A stretch of DNA of 64,000 bases, from positions 484,817,594 to 484,881,593 of the forward strand of contig CM041777.1 of assembly GCA_023374045.1 (NCBI GenBank). Direction: 5' to 3'. Source of the stretch: Limonium bicolor. Lineage: Eukaryota; Streptophyta; Magnoliopsida; Caryophyllales; Plumbaginaceae. The translations under genes and the position numbers were made by a program. The notes beneath the pieces are model-generated. The model saw nothing but the letters and a program-made list of their open reading frames with translations. It did not search any database and was not told the origin of the DNA. Each line of letters begins with the position of its first letter. Position 1 is the first letter of the stretch. Of this stretch, positions 45,521 through 58,138 are shown piece after piece.

Positions 45521-48500
45521 TTAAGGATTGATATCTTTCGTACTCCGGTGGCGGTGATGGCGTGCCTCCTCAATGAATGATTCAGCCTTTTCCTCCATTT
45601 CTTGTACCTGCAACAGTTCAGATCGGCTGTTTATTTGAAACTACAGCTAATATGCCACAATTGATGAAAATGAATATACTTCTTCCTACATTTTTCTATT
45701 AACTTCATTTATTAATGTACTTTTAGTTAGGATTTAAAATCGTTTTAATTAGTGCCGAGTTGCTTGTAAGTTTCTTTGATTTCACAAATTACGTATTATA
45801 CACACATTTGACTGCAAGTTGGGATTCATCAACTACATTTGATGACCTGACCATCGGCCATTAACGTTCCACGAAATAGATTTTTTTTAATAGATTCGTT
45901 ATATGATGTTAAAATACAATATAACATATTTTAAGTGTAAAGGAGCAATCATTATTACATTAAAATAATAATTTATATAGAAATACTACAAATTTACACA
46001 TCTGGGATGATATGTTTTAATATTTATTTAGATCTCTTTATAAGAATTTATATATTACAAAAAATGTATTGATAATATTAAGTTCTTTTAAAAATATTTA
46101 TGTCAAGGATATAAGAGTAAAATTTGAACCTTTAATAATATCATTAAATAAGTAGAGATATCAAGTAAGCTATGTAATTCTGAATGTTGAAAATTAATAT
46201 TAGTTTCAAGTTTTAAATAATAAGTTATCTAAATGTATAATTACATGAGAAAAGTAACATAATCTTGATTTTACTCCCACTTTTATCAGTAATCTTGTGA
46301 TATACAGTACCTACCTGGTCGATGGTGTTTTCAACAATCTCAGCATCCTTATCGACCTCTGCAGCAGCATGTTTAACCGCTATGGCAGCCTTCTTGAGTA
46401 TAGACCCCTCAGGGAGAATATTGGCTATCCCACCTGCCAATGTTTGTACACCTTTCGCAGCGCCTCCCACAATTCGCACCACACCCTCTACCATGGCTAT
46501 GACCATCTTCACTTGGTCTGCATATTATATATTGGGAATGTTACATTTGCACCATTAGAAATACAAATATTATACTTTATACTACCATCTTGATTAAAGT
46601 TTAGGATTGAATCTAAAGCAATATGTCTAGGCATAAGGTAGTTAAGAGGGTTACACTTAAATTTGAGAAGAAAATAAGAGAATTAAACCGTTCTTCTTAC
46701 GTATTTACAAAAGAAACACATATGACAAACTGGAATACCATAAATGCGTACTAACTATAATTGTTGATAAAAGCAAATAAACATGTCAATTATAAATATG
46801 ATAAAACTATATTAACAAATACGTGTAGATTTACTAGTTGTAAAAATTTTGACCCAACCCGAAATCCATCCCGAACCCAACCCATTAATTTACGGGTTAG
46901 AGTCTTGATTATTGACCTATTTATTTTTTGGGTTGGATTAGAGTAATAAGCTAACTTTGTGGGTTGGGTTATGATAGAGATCCAAACACATGACCCAACC
47001 CGAAACCTGAAATATATATATATATTATTTTTAGACCAAACTATGCCTTAGCCTTAAGCAGAAAATATTCTATCAATCAATCAAAGTCTAGTTGGACTAT
47101 TCAATCTTTAAAAATATCACACACTTCATCATGTTGATCAAACAAACGGCCCAACTAGTTATGCAGATCAAACAATTATTTCAAGAGTTTTGATTTCACA
47201 TCTTATTTGTTTAGTTTGACTTAACCAGCTTTACAGTTGCCGATGTGAAGATAACTATTCCAGGATGTTATTGTTTGTGAATGATATCAGTTTTTGGCTA
47301 TTTCTAATTGATACAACATAACTGGTATGTTTAGATGATGTATCCAGATGAACAAAAGTAGGACATGTAGTATTTTATGTCTATTACGTTCTAGAAGTAG
47401 CTATTATATTTAGAAAAGTGGTTTATCAAATGTTATCAGGGGATGTGATTATATCAATTAGATATATTATGTAAAGCTATTCAGGGGTGGTGAAAATTAG
47501 CTTCTGTGAAAAGTGGTATATCAAAGTAACTATTATACTAAATGTATACAATTTCATCTCATGTAATGTGATACTATGACTATGTTAAGTAATATGGGAT
47601 ACTATTTACTTAAAAAAATAGGTTGGTGGGTTAGGGGTTAAGGATTATCAATGAATTGGGTTAGACTCATGATTTTTTGATCTTTTTATTTTTAGGTTGA
47701 GTTGAGTTGATGTTTAAATGTATTGAATTAGTGTTGATATATATCAACCCACCCAAATTGCTAGGAACCTAGGAAATACAAAATGTAATTTCCCTCACAT
47801 ATCATGATATGCGATGTTTTGGGAAATAATTCAGAAAGCGTCCGTGATGAAACTAAGCATAGACAAAGTCAACGCCGAAAACATACAGTTCTTGAGAAAT
47901 TACTTACTTAGTATTCTGTAAATGGGGCTCCACTTGCTCTTGAATAGGAACACGAAGATTGATAGTATAGTTCCCACCAACAAGCGTTTCCTGATAAGAT
48001 TAGAGAAACATATCATTCCATCAGATTAATTCAAGCTGCTGCTGTACGTATTTCACGATCAAGAATGATGAAACAACCCCAGGACCAATAACATACCCAT
48101 AATCAAAAGGAGATTCAGAAGGGTTATCAGGTGTAGAAGGTGATGGATCAGTTTCTGGTGGAATGCAAGCGCAAGATATAGTCCCACTTCATTACAAGCA
48201 GCAGCACGAATATATAAACTCAGGTGTGAGATAATTAAACACTAAGAGCAAAGTAAAAGGAGGGCTGCAAAAACTGTAGACAGCTAGGGTTTCAGATCAG
48301 ATCAGCTTGATCGTATATATATATATATATATGATTTAGAATCTCATCACTATATAAGAATAACCTTTTGTAACGCCAAAGATCAGAGGTGATCAGATGT
48401 TTCTGCTGCTTGGGAAGAAGGTGGAGACGAGAATTAAGCGGAAGAGACCGTGAAGAAGATGGGATGCTGAGATTATTAACATTTTGACAGCCAGACAAAG

Positions 48501-48570
48501 TTTGATGAAGACATCTTCTCCCACGGATGCTAATGTGATTGCCGGTTGAAGCAGGAGAGGCAAAAGACAT
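45521..48570 (-). CDS. Plastid-targeted single-pass membrane protein of unknown function, copy 2
   Basis: Five exons: 48365-48570, 48097-48186, 47908-47990, 46315-46517 and 45521-45607, giving 222 residues. The plan matches copy 1 with the same intron phases: transit peptide (MSFASPASTGNHISIRG, ending near LHLLPKQQKHL), Pro-rich linker (CIPPETDPSPSTPDNPS), one membrane span (LLVGTILSIFVFLF), then KSKWSPIYRIL, an amphipathic region (GGIANILPEGSILKKAA, KDAEIVENTIDQ) and ESFIEEARHHRHR. The middle region is less acidic than in copy 1, with a Gly/Ala-rich stretch that may have diverged in function. Intron 3 is 1.4 kb and holds acccaacccgaa-type repeats, probably a small transposon insertion. No break was found. 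Confidence 0.8.
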
Positions 48571-50303
48571 CTTGACCCGCCGGCCTGTCTACTGAGATGC
48601 TTGCTATATAAGTAATCTAAGACGGAGCTATAAGTTGGCTAGTTTTGATTTCTGATCTTGATGAAGGAGAGACGTCCTTTCTTACATTTGCATAACAGGA
48701 TGAAGAATTAGATAGGTATACAATTTCTTTCTTCGAATATGAGCTAATTGAAAATAATTCTTTTTTTTTTCTACTGCTAGATTCAAATTCTATCATTGAG
48801 GATGAAACGAGCCTGCATACGTTCTATGGACTGCCATATTTGAATTTGTTTGAAAATCTGGTTTACAATTCGCGCTTATTTTTTCTAATTAAGAAAACAA
48901 AATATTTATAAGTGAATATGTATTTTGAAACAAATAATATGCTAATATTCAATCTTAATGAGACTAATGCACGTAACATTCCCTTAATGATCTTTTTACA
49001 TTTTTTATTCAAGGGGAAGGCAATATATATCTTAAGGCTTTTTATCCTCAGCATTTTTAATCATTTACACATAAGCTCTTAACAATCTTCTTGCATAAAT
49101 TGCCTGGCAGTTGAACTGTATTATTAAAAACCTTCACGTTGCCTCTGTTTAATTAATTAGTTCTAATATTGACTTTCCTATACTTAAAAAAAGAAGTTCA
49201 AGTATTGACTTTCCGATACTAGAAAATAGTTCCAATCTTGACACCCATGGAGGGTCATATCTTATAAAGAATATATAGGACTCTATATATATATAATAAA
49301 TGAGGTTTTCTGTATTATCGTCCTGACAGCCCGTAAACTGACAACCTGGAGACTTGAAATCATGTTCACCGGTTCAATAGAAGCAACACACTTGAAGACT
49401 TTGGGCTGCTAACATTATGTGAAGTCCATGTTTGTTACACATTCAGACTCGATACTAAATATGGGCTAGATAACACATTTGGGCCGGCTCTGTAGGGGAA
49501 AACTGAACTACTCCAGTATCTTATTTTTACGACTTTAACGATAAAAATATAAATTTTGATTGAGACCAAATTCTTTTTTTTTTTGAGTTTATGGATACAT
49601 GAACTTATATTTTTTTAACTCATTGTTTCCTTTTGTATATAATACATATTAACTATTACTTTTTTACATTTTTTTCTTTCTTTCTTTAGCATACTTTGTT
49701 CTCTATATTTTCAAATTTTGTTGATAATTAACATAAGTTATAATTTCCCATCTACTAAAACTATAGGCCATAGAATAGTTTGTGACGAGATCGGCCCATG
49801 AATAGCCCTCGAGAGTTGGAGTCGGCCTGTCCCAAAGTGATGACTCTTATGACGTTGAATTATTGATCTTCTTTCATGAAAAAAACAGGATATGAACACT
49901 CATCTCTAACATTTTGAAACAAAATGTAGATTATTTTGTTTAGAAACTTACAAAATCTCGTAACTTATAGTATGAGTTATCATCTGGGACCATTAGTTAG
50001 ATATCCAAGCAATTCCATGATTCAAATTAGGTACTTGTAACTTGTAAGGAGTGACTAAAGTACGTACGTAGTAGGTATATGGAGAGCAACCAATTGCTGT
50101 TTAGCTTGCCGCTTTAGCTTTCAGTAATGCGTATAATTTCCCTTATCTAGAAACCAAACTTGTGGGTGTAATTCCAACATTGATTTGGACGGACGAACAA
50201 CCGTAATTAGGCTCTACTTTAGGAAAGAAATTCTCTCCATGGATCGAAGTTCACTTCTTTTTTTTTTTTTGAACTGCAAGAACAATCGCGTTGTTTGTCA
50301 GTA
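48571..50303. other. Intergenic, promoters of plastid copy 2 (left) and the RING-H2 gene (right)
   Basis: Blocks at 48780-49500 match, in order, blocks at 44620-45250 upstream of copy 1 (for example actgccatatttgaat, aaaaccttcac near tctgtttaattaatta, and an aaaactgaacta stretch). The promoter region was therefore duplicated with the gene. The remaining sequence is AT-rich with poly-T runs at 49574 and 50259. Confidence 0.65.
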
Positions 50304-51146
50304 ATGTATCTTCACCGGAAACTCTTCAAAACTAACGGCAGTGTCAGCTGTACCACCGCATGCGGCGCTCCATCTTGCCTATCTGGAGGTTGCTACTCCT
50401 CTTACTACTATCCCAATTCCACATCTTCTCCTTCTCACCAAACCGTCGATATCTCCGCTTTGGTAATCGTCTTCGTTGCAGTGCTTTTAACCCTTTTCCT
50501 CCTCTTATCTTACAATGCTGTGATCCTCAAATACTGCTTCTCTATTGGACAGCACCTGCCACCCGTCCGACAAAATGCCTCAACGAGACACTTTAACGAT
50601 CATGGAAATGCTTCTTCGTTTCGTATCGATGACCCTATTTGGCTGATTAATAGGGCGGGTCTCGACCAATCGATTATCGATGCAATTACGACGTTTGGGT
50701 ACAAGATGGGGGAGGGCGCCTTGATCGATGTGACAGAGTGCTCTGTCTGTCTCGTTGAGTTTATGGAGGGTGAGAATCTCAAGCTATTGCCCAAGTGTAA
50801 CCATGCTTTTCATATCACCTGTGTTGATACCTGGCTAAGATCACACACCAATTGCCCGTTATGTCGAGCTGAGATTATAGTACTGGGCCGCTTGAGTAAC
50901 GGGAGACCGTCGTTGTCATCTAGACGCCATAATAATAGTCAGAGCGTGGAAAACCCAAATGGAAATGACTTGATGACGACCCATAACACTTTGGTTGAAT
51001 GTAGGAATGATGAGGGAGTGATTGGTAGTCATTCTGGAAGAAGAGTTAATATAGTTGAAGCAGCGTTGTCAAAGGATCTTGATCAGAGTAAAAGGGTTCA
51101 AACGCCACCGACGGTGCTAAGGAGCATTGCAGGAGTGCATCTGTGA
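50304..51146 (+). CDS. RING-H2 zinc finger protein, ATL-type E3 ubiquitin ligase
   Basis: ATL proteins are membrane-anchored ubiquitin ligases. This single-exon frame encodes about 280 residues from the ATG at 50304. An N-terminal Cys/Ser-rich segment is followed by one membrane span ([17 protein letters not shown], about residues 50-70), the GLD-type box ([17 protein letters not shown]) and a RING-H2 finger (CSVCLVEF, then [14 protein letters not shown], then CPLC, about residues 145-190). The spacing of Cys and His ligands, with His at metal positions 4 and 5, is the RING-H2 pattern. The Trp after the third pair supports E2 binding. The tail is polar and low in complexity. An intronless gene is usual for this family. 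A further open frame (51143-51328) overlaps the end, but I see no evidence that it is translated. Confidence 0.9.
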   Translation: MYLHRKLFKTNGSVSCTTACGAPSCLSGGCYSSYYYPNSTSSPSHQTVDISALVIVFVAVLLTLFLLLSYNAVILKYCFSIGQHLPPVRQNASTRHFNDHGNASSFRIDDPIWLINRAGLDQSIIDAITTFGYKMGEGALIDVTECSVCLVEFMEGENLKLLPKCNHAFHITCVDTWLRSHTNCPLCRAEIIVLGRLSNGRPSLSSRRHNNSQSVENPNGNDLMTTHNTLVECRNDEGVIGSHSGRRVNIVEAALSKDLDQSKRVQTPPTVLRSIAGVHL

Positions 51147-51754
51147 GTCATTTAGATTTACTACTGAGAAGCATTAATCATTCTAGCGGCTGCGATGCTA
51201 TGCACAAAGTTACAGGCGTCCAGGATCGTGGAATAGTGAATTGTAGATCGGAAAGCAGCACCAGCTCTAAGCAATCCAACAACAGGAGCTGCACACAGTT
51301 GACGAGATCGTATTCTTGGGGTGCATAATATCTCATCGATATGAGACATTAATTAATTGTAGGCATCATCAGATCACTTAGTGTTTTATATAAATTAATT
51401 AGGGCATATTGTATGCTGGCTCATATAATTTATAATATTAGTGAGTTTCATGTGATCCATATCAGTCAGAATCATGTGATCACTTAGTCAAGCTTCTGTG
51501 TCTGTTATGCACTGAGTATGGAAGGTTTTGTTACATTTGTGCTCTGTTCATCCTGTTCTCCACCACTCTCTATTTGTTCATCTGGTGGTGCTGGGTGAGG
51601 CCGTGGTGAATGCTTCAAAGTGTGCACACACGTTTCCAATTCAAGGGGGGAAGAAGAAGATAGCGCTGGACAATTTCACCGGTGATTTTGTTCACTGACC
51701 ATATTATACCCGATAATGATTCATGATCTCTTGGACTTGTTTCGAGGAAGTACA
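51147..51754. other. 3' flank of the RING-H2 gene
   Basis: No gene is supported. It probably contains the 3' UTR; the tataatttataatatt stretch near 51425 could hold the polyadenylation signal. Confidence 0.45.
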
Positions 51755-51888
51755 TGTTACTAGCTAGGCCCAAGTAATGGGCATATCTTTGTTATCTAGA
51801 TATCAGCCCAATAGTCTACAACACATTCCATCGGTAGTTATTAGTACAAGCCTCTTTATAAATAAATATCGATCGATCAATAATATCC

Positions 51889-51906
51889 AATATTACTGTT
51901 CTATTC
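51889..51906 (+). repeat. Target site duplication of the LINE (left copy)
   Basis: An 18-bp sequence, aatattactgttctattc, occurs here and at 57712-57729. Its length fits target-primed reverse transcription. Confidence 0.9.
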
Positions 51907-51952
51907 TATTTTTTTTTTTTGATGAAAGGGAACTTTATTGCTCAAAATAAAA

Positions 51953-54900
51953 CTAACAGCCTACATCAGTGCTCAAAAGGTGCAAACACGAAGAAGGTGG
52001 AGTCTCTAACAGAGAGAAAGAGAGCTCACTATTTATAGCTAACTTGGCGATTGAATCAGCCACCTTATTGGCTACCCTATCTACCTTATGGAACTTACAT
52101 TGCTGAAACTTTCCTAACAATCTCTCACAAGATCGAAACAAGCTCTCTAATGGGTGAAGACTGCTTCTATGCTTACAGAGCAAGGACACAACCACCTGGG
52201 AGTCCGACTCAATGATAACCCTGGAGAAACCTTTAACTTCAGCTATCCGGAGACCATCCAAAACAGCCCAGCCTTCAGCTTCATCGACACTAGTACATCC
52301 CAAGCCATGAGTAAACCCGCCAAGCCATTGGCCCTCATGATCCCTGCAAACTCCACCAGCTGCTGCTCTTCTCTGGAAGGAGACAGCACCATCAACATTG
52401 ATTTTGACCCAACCAGAAAGAGGGGGAGACCAACCACACTGAACGCCGATATTGATCTTGTTCTGCAGATGCTTCACTTCAGGCGTGGACAGCAGCTCCT
52501 GAAACTTAGAGAAAAGCAAAGGAGTAGGCAAGTCTTTTTCTGTAACATTATTATGAAACTTAAAATTTCGCCAAAACCAAAGAACATAGCAAGTGACAGC
52601 AAACAAGCAGGGCCAATCAGAATTATAGATATTAGAAACATGCGGGTTCTTCAAATTCAAAGCAAGCCACTCCTGGATACTACAATTAGCCCAGGAATTA
52701 ATAACAGAGCTATCTCTCAAAAGATATTTCCAGACCTTAATACTCACAAGACAGTGCTTCAAAACATGGGATGAGTCTTCTCTGACCCCACACGCATCAC
52801 AGGACTGATTAGGGGTTAAACCACGTTGAAACAGAAGGCTTTGGTTTTAAGACCGTCCTGCCCAACCATCCATAGGCAGGTTTTAACTTTCTGAGGAACT
52901 TTAACCCTCCAGATCAGATTCCACAGAGGGTTATGCACACCTTTATTCCTAATGATCTCATAGGCTGAGGAGACCGTGAGATCCCCATTCTTGGCAGAAT
53001 TCCAGATAATGGAATCTTCTGCCTCAGAGTCTAGAATGGCTTTACTGGGCAGAAGGTTAAGAATATCAGGGGGTAATGTATTTTCCAAAAGCTCCCAATT
53101 CCAGCCCCTATTGGCTACCCACAGATCCTCCACAGTAGCCTCATATCTAAACCCGAGAGGGGGTTAGCAAAATTACACAAAGGAGAGTCCACTAACCACT
53201 TGTCAACCCAAAACTTAATGGTTTTCCCATTACCAAGTCTCCACTTGGCACCTTTATCAACTATTTCTCTGCAAGCAATTAAGCTCCTCCAAGTACAGGA
53301 AGCAGATCTGGTTTCAGGGTTCTTATATTTGTTAACAAGGATTCTAGCCCACAGGCCATCCAGGTTATTCAGAAGTCTCCAACTTAATCTGGCAAGGCAG
53401 GCTTTATTCATAAGATGAGACTCCCTAATTCCTAGCCCACCCTCATCCTTAGGCCTACAAATCTTCTCCCAAGCTATGGTGTGGAGTTTCCTCTCAGAGT
53501 CTTTATGTCCCCAAAGGAAGGCCCTATTAATTCTATCTAACTTATTGCAGACCGACACAGGAACTTTTTGACACATCATGTTAAATGTAGGAATAACATT
53601 AAGAACAGATTTAACCAGCACTAATCTACCCGCAAATGAAAGGGTTTTAGCCTTCCAACCAGAAACCCTTCTTCGGACTTTATCAACTAAATCCTCAAAA
53701 TGATTACTAGAGCACCTTCCATGAATTAAATTTAATCCTAAGTATTTGCCAAGATTATCAGCAACAGGTATGCCAATATGTCTACTGATATCAATCCTCT
53801 TACCCACACTAACATTCTTTGAGAAGAGGATAGTAGATTTCTGCAGGTTAATTTTTTCACCAGACATCATACAAAAGTCCTTAAGAACATCAATCATAGT
53901 GGATACATTCCTCAAAGAGGCACTGCCAAGCAAGATAAGATCATCTGCAAAAAATAGATGGGAAATAACAGGGCCCCTATTACAAAGCTTTATAGGACAC
54001 CATTCCTTACCTATAACAGCTTGATCAATAAGATGAGATAGCCTTTCCATGCAAAGAACAAACAGATAGGGGGATAGGGGGTCTCCCTGTCTAAGCCCTT
54101 TCGTGGGTTTAAAACTGACAGATTGGGAACCTTCCCAAAGCACTTTCATGCTAACAGACTCAACACATGACATGATTAGCTCAATGAAATTCAGAGGGAG
54201 ATTGAGATAAGAAAGAGTGTTTCGTATGAAATCCCAAGAAAGATTATCATAAGCCTTCTCTAAATCAATTTTCATGGCCCACCCATCCCTACTCCTAGTT
54301 TTATTCATAGAGAAGACCACTTCCTGCATAATAATCTGATTGTCCTGCATGTGTTACCAGGGACAAAGCTACTCTGAAGGAGAGAGACAACATCAGGTAA
54401 AAAAGGTTTGATTCTATTAACAATCAGTTTGGCTATAATCTTATAGGACACATTACACAGGGCGATTGGACGGAAGTGTTTCATGTTCAAGGAGGGTTGA
54501 TCTTTGGGATAAGACAGAGAAGAGTGGAATTGATGACCTCCGGAATGCTACTGCTTGAAAAGGCTTTAGAAACCAATCCAAAATACTATCCTTAACAAGG
54601 TCCCAATGGTTTTAAAAAACCAAGCCTGGAAACCATCAGGCCCAGAAGCTTTAAAACTACCCATAGCTTTTAAAGTATCCCTGACTTCGTCAACAGAAGG
54701 GGAGGAGGAACAGAATTCCTATGAGCTAGATTAATGAGGGGAAAATCATGACCTAACGGAATCTGGTAAGGTTGAGGTTGGTCCTTATATAAACTCCTAT
54801 AGAAATCCAGGGCAAGATTCTTTAAAGCCTCAAAACCCTCCACAGAATTACCCTTTAGATCATCAAGCATAAGAACTTTGGATTTAGCCCGCTTAATTTT

Positions 54901-55982
54901 GACTTTCCTATGAAAATAAGAGGAGTTCTTATCACCAAACATAATCCATTTCTCTCTAGCTTTTTGGAACCAGAAAAGTTCTTCTCTGAAGAGGATGGAT
55001 TCAAGCTCTTTCTGGAGGATACCTTCAAGATTTCTAAGAAATGAGGACTGATGTTGTTCCAGGCTTCTTTGGATACCCGCTAATCTAGCAAGAATCCTAT
55101 TCTTAGTACGAAAGATGTTGCCAAACTGATCCCTATTCCAACTCATCAGAGCAGAACTAAGGATAGACAAATTTTGGTTTAAATCCAAAGAAGGGTTCCA
55201 AGTGTCACAAATCAGATTATTATAGTTCTCATGGGTGGACCAGGCCACCTGAAAACGAAAGGGCTTATCAGACCTCCTAATATCCAAAGACCTATTAAAG
55301 TAGGACAAGATGGGGCTATGGTCAGAGGAAGTTCTAGGGAGAACTTCAACCCAACTATTGGCAAATAAATCAAACCAATTATGGGACACTAAAGTTCTAT
55401 CCAGCTTAACAAAGATGGACTTATTTGTCCAAGAAAAGTGATTACCCTTAGCTGGGAGGTCAATCAGACTCTTAGAGTGAACCCAGTCTATAAAAGCAGA
55501 ACTACCTCTATTAATAGCCCTAATGCCCCCTTTCTTATCTCTAAGGGACATATAGAGTTAAAATCCCCTGTAAGAAACCAATAATCATCTTGGCCAATGG
55601 CTAGATTAGACAGATCATTCCAAAGAGAGATTCTACTGCTATCCAAAGGGCTAGCATAGATGAAGGTAGCAAGAACAGAAATATTACCCATCACTACTCT
55701 CACATGAATAAATTGGCTGCTGCTACATAGAATATTAAGGGACACATAATTAGTCCAAAACAACCACAAGCCACCACTAAAACCAGAAGCCTCCACAATG
55801 TGTTTATTAGGAAAATCAATTCTATTGATAATATTAAGACTTCTATCCCCACTAATCCGAGGTTCACAGAGGAACAAAATATCAGGTCTAGATCTACTTA
55901 AAAGATCTTTAACAGACGGCAGAAACGCAGATTTGCCAGCTCCTCTCACATTCCACGCAAGAATTTTAAGGTTGCCACTCAT
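51953..55982 (-). pseudogene. LINE ORF2: endonuclease, reverse transcriptase, zf-RVT, RNase H
   Basis: The start is the ATG at 55982, 14 bases after the ORF1 stop. The apurinic-type endonuclease is at about 55960-55300 (LKILAWNVRGAG, TGDFNSICP, SSDHSPI). RT is at about 54450-53300, with MKIDLEKAYDNLSWDF, GLRQGDPLSPYLF and the catalytic FADD in HLFFADDLILLG. The zf-RVT region is at about 53130-52770 (WNLIWRVKVPQKVKTCLW). A C-terminal RNase H (WVKINVDGAVS, then IIESDSQVVV) ends at 51953. Frameshifts or stops interrupt it near 55550, 54660-54540, 54350, 53130 and 52800. ORF2 would nick the target and copy LINE RNA into it; this copy cannot. Confidence 0.88.
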
Positions 55983-55996
55983 TAAATAAAAGCAGG

Positions 55997-57442
55997 TCAA
56001 AACAGCACAGGGTCAGAGCCCTGCTCACTCTTACCATCAGAATTCACAAGAGAAACACTAGGAACTTGGTCAGATTTTCCAGAACTATCAACACAAATAG
56101 AAGTAGTAGGGGGAAAAGGAGACTTAGCTGATTGATTAGCAGATACAGAGCTGCTCACTCCATCCTTCTGAGCTTCCTTATTCTGAACTCCTGGGGGCTT
56201 CATTTTGGCATCAGCCTGGTTACCCTTCTTTGAAAGATCCCCTGACCCAAGCGCAACAGTTCCCTTCTGATTAGACGCTAGAGCCTCAAAGCTATTAGAG
56301 ATCACCGTCTCAGGATCATCAGAAGAAACAACATTAGGGCAGGTTTTTCTGAGACCCGGTAGAAGGATGAGCCTTAGGATCAGAGCCCCATTCAAGGTGG
56401 AAGAATTCCCTTTATTCCCGACGAGTCCCTTTTCCAGTTTGTATCTACCTTTTCTGGTAACTCGCATCCAGGGGCCAAAGTTCTCTGAGAGATGTGAGTC
56501 ATCTTCTGACGGTGGGTTTTGAACAACCTTAAATCCACCCTCATTTATCTCCGCCGTGGCATCCTCAAGCCTCGGGCAATTGATCTTCTGGTGCCCAAAA
56601 CACCCACAATGGAAGCACAGGAGATGGATGCCATCGTATTCAATCTTATGAACTTTCCCTTGCAACTTGAACTTCCCAATCAATGGCCTTGTTAAATCCA
56701 GGTTGACACAGGCTCTACCACTGACAGCACAACCCAACCGAGTTCTTGTAATATCAGTCTTGATCACCTTCCCGACCTTACTGCTGATTTCGGTTAGACA
56801 CTCCTCTGTCAAATACTCCAAATTCAAATCTGGGAACTTTATCCAGACATCTAAACTGGTCAACGCCTCTGATTTAGTGTCAAAATCCCTCTTCCATCTC
56901 CGAACTGTTAGATACCTATCAGAAATTTTCCAGGGACCTCCAAACAGCGCTAAATCCCTATCCACTTTCAGTTCAAATACAACAGTAAAGTACCCATTCC
57001 CTAAAGCCAGAACGTCAAACTTGCCCTTGGATTGCCATCTTTGGACCAGTCTGTCCGACATAATGGAAAGAGGAAAGGATTTACCTAACAACTTCACAAT
57101 AACCGCATTCCTCCAATTCTTCTTGATGTTCTGTAAAGTTTCTCTTGAAAAGGAGATACTCGGACACAAAGGATCCTCCCTATCTCCATCTTCCAGATCC
57201 TCCAATTCCTCACAGTCAGACAACTCTTCATCAGAAGGCACTTCCTCCTCCTGGGAAGTCTTCGCCTCAAGAATCTCTTTAAAGCTCGGCCTCCCTTCTA
57301 TTGACGAGAAATTCATTTCCTCGCTTGGAACATTTACTGTCAAGATATCTTTCTCAGCTTCCCAATCAGAAACCGTGCGTTTCTTTTTTACTACTTTCCT
57401 AGTCTCCCCATCCGGAGCTTTCGCATTGAAAACAAATTCCAT
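55997..57442 (-). CDS. LINE ORF1 protein: DUF4283-like domain and zinc knuckle, intact
   Basis: An open frame of about 480 residues begins at the ATG at 57442 (MEFVFNAKAPDGE). It has an acidic N-terminal part (EELSDCEELEDLEDGD), a DUF4283-like domain at about residues 105-250 (VIVKLLGKSFPLSIMSDRL, LFGGPWKISDRYLTVRRW) and a zinc knuckle (CFHCGCFGHQKINC, about residues 275-290). A Ser/Lys-rich tail follows. It would bind LINE RNA as part of the ribonucleoprotein. Being intact next to a broken ORF2, it could act only with enzymes from other copies. Confidence 0.85.
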   Translation of the reverse strand: MEFVFNAKAPDGETRKVVKKKRTVSDWEAEKDILTVNVPSEEMNFSSIEGRPSFKEILEAKTSQEEEVPSDEELSDCEELEDLEDGDREDPLCPSISFSRETLQNIKKNWRNAVIVKLLGKSFPLSIMSDRLVQRWQSKGKFDVLALGNGYFTVVFELKVDRDLALFGGPWKISDRYLTVRRWKRDFDTKSEALTSLDVWIKFPDLNLEYLTEECLTEISSKVGKVIKTDITRTRLGCAVSGRACVNLDLTRPLIGKFKLQGKVHKIEYDGIHLLCFHCGCFGHQKINCPRLEDATAEINEGGFKVVQNPPSEDDSHLSENFGPWMRVTRKGRYKLEKGLVGNKGNSSTLNGALILRLILLPGLRKTCPNVVSSDDPETVISNSFEALASNQKGTVALGSGDLSKKGNQADAKMKPPGVQNKEAQKDGVSSSVSANQSAKSPFPPTTSICVDSSGKSDQVPSVSLVNSDGKSEQGSDPVLF

Positions 57443-57745
57443 CACTTCCAACAGAGAACCTGAACACCAGCAACCGAGGCATTGGACGACCGCCCTTACT
57501 AATTACAGGTGAAACCGAGAATAGACCAAGACTAGGGGATAGATTCAGGAGAAAACTGGAAAGATTGCCCGAGGAGATTAGAGAAACAGCGTCGAAGCGG
57601 GGATTCTTCGAGAGGAAGAAAACCCTAGAGCATGGAGAGCGCCGCGCGTACCGCGCGTTCTATTTTCCTCATCTTGTGGATTTAGTTACTTATTATTCTT
57701 AATTCAAACCTAATATTACTGTTCTATTCGATTACCCTAATTACA

Positions 57746-58138
57746 GTAAGGTATCAGAGCTTATCCATGGCTGATGCCTTATCTATGGTGGCCTCACATT
57801 GTCCTTCAACACAACCATATACACATTGAAAATCCCAGGGAGTATTATCTCTATAATAACACTGACGGAGTAAGAGCTCCCTCGTATGCCATACAATAGG
57901 TGATATCAACCTATAAAGTCGTTGAATCAAATCGACTATAGAAACTATGTTGCCCAAGCAACAACAGTTTCTTGATACTAGTGCAGATATCATCATCTCA
58001 CGATAATACAAGACCATGCATTGGTCCAGTTACCATGAAAAAAAAAGTCCATACTACAATCACAGGATCTTTAGCCATGATACCATTTGTAATTAACATC
58101 CCCTACCCAATCCTGGTAGCTAGGGAAATGCTACTGAA
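57746..58138. other. Internal relic after the short LTR, no gene
   Basis: This follows the PBS-like site. A frame beginning MADALSMVASHCPSTQP is quickly interrupted. Nothing else is recognised before the hAT terminus. Confidence 0.35.

Larger units (their letters stand above)
51907..57711 (-). mobile_element. Near full-length L1-type LINE retrotransposon
   Basis: 5.8 kb in minus orientation with a poly(A) tail (poly-T at 51909-51920 on the plus strand), two ORFs in the usual order and an 18-bp TSD. The 5' UTR is about 57443-57711 and contains a GC-rich block (gcgccgcgcgtaccgcgcg). It inserted into a short LTR. ORF1 is open while ORF2 has several breaks. Confidence 0.9.
51755..57745 (+). repeat. 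Very short copia/TRIM-like 5' LTR, interrupted by the LINE
   Basis: If the LINE and one TSD copy are set aside, 51755-51906 plus 57730-57745 form a 168-bp unit beginning TGTTACTAGC and ending ATTACA. A TATA-like box (ttataaataaa, about 51855) lies inside. It is followed by AGGTATCAGAGC (57749-57760), close to the initiator Met tRNA primer site, and an ATG at 57765. The internal region has no recognisable gag, and no second LTR was found. The call rests on TG...CA ends, the PBS position and the TATA box. Confidence 0.5.

Noticed and set aside
51143..51328. Frame overlapping the end of the RING-H2 gene as a C-terminal extension
   Set aside because: The RING-H2 frame ends in a normal stop after a complete domain layout, and joining the next frame would need an unsupported frameshift.
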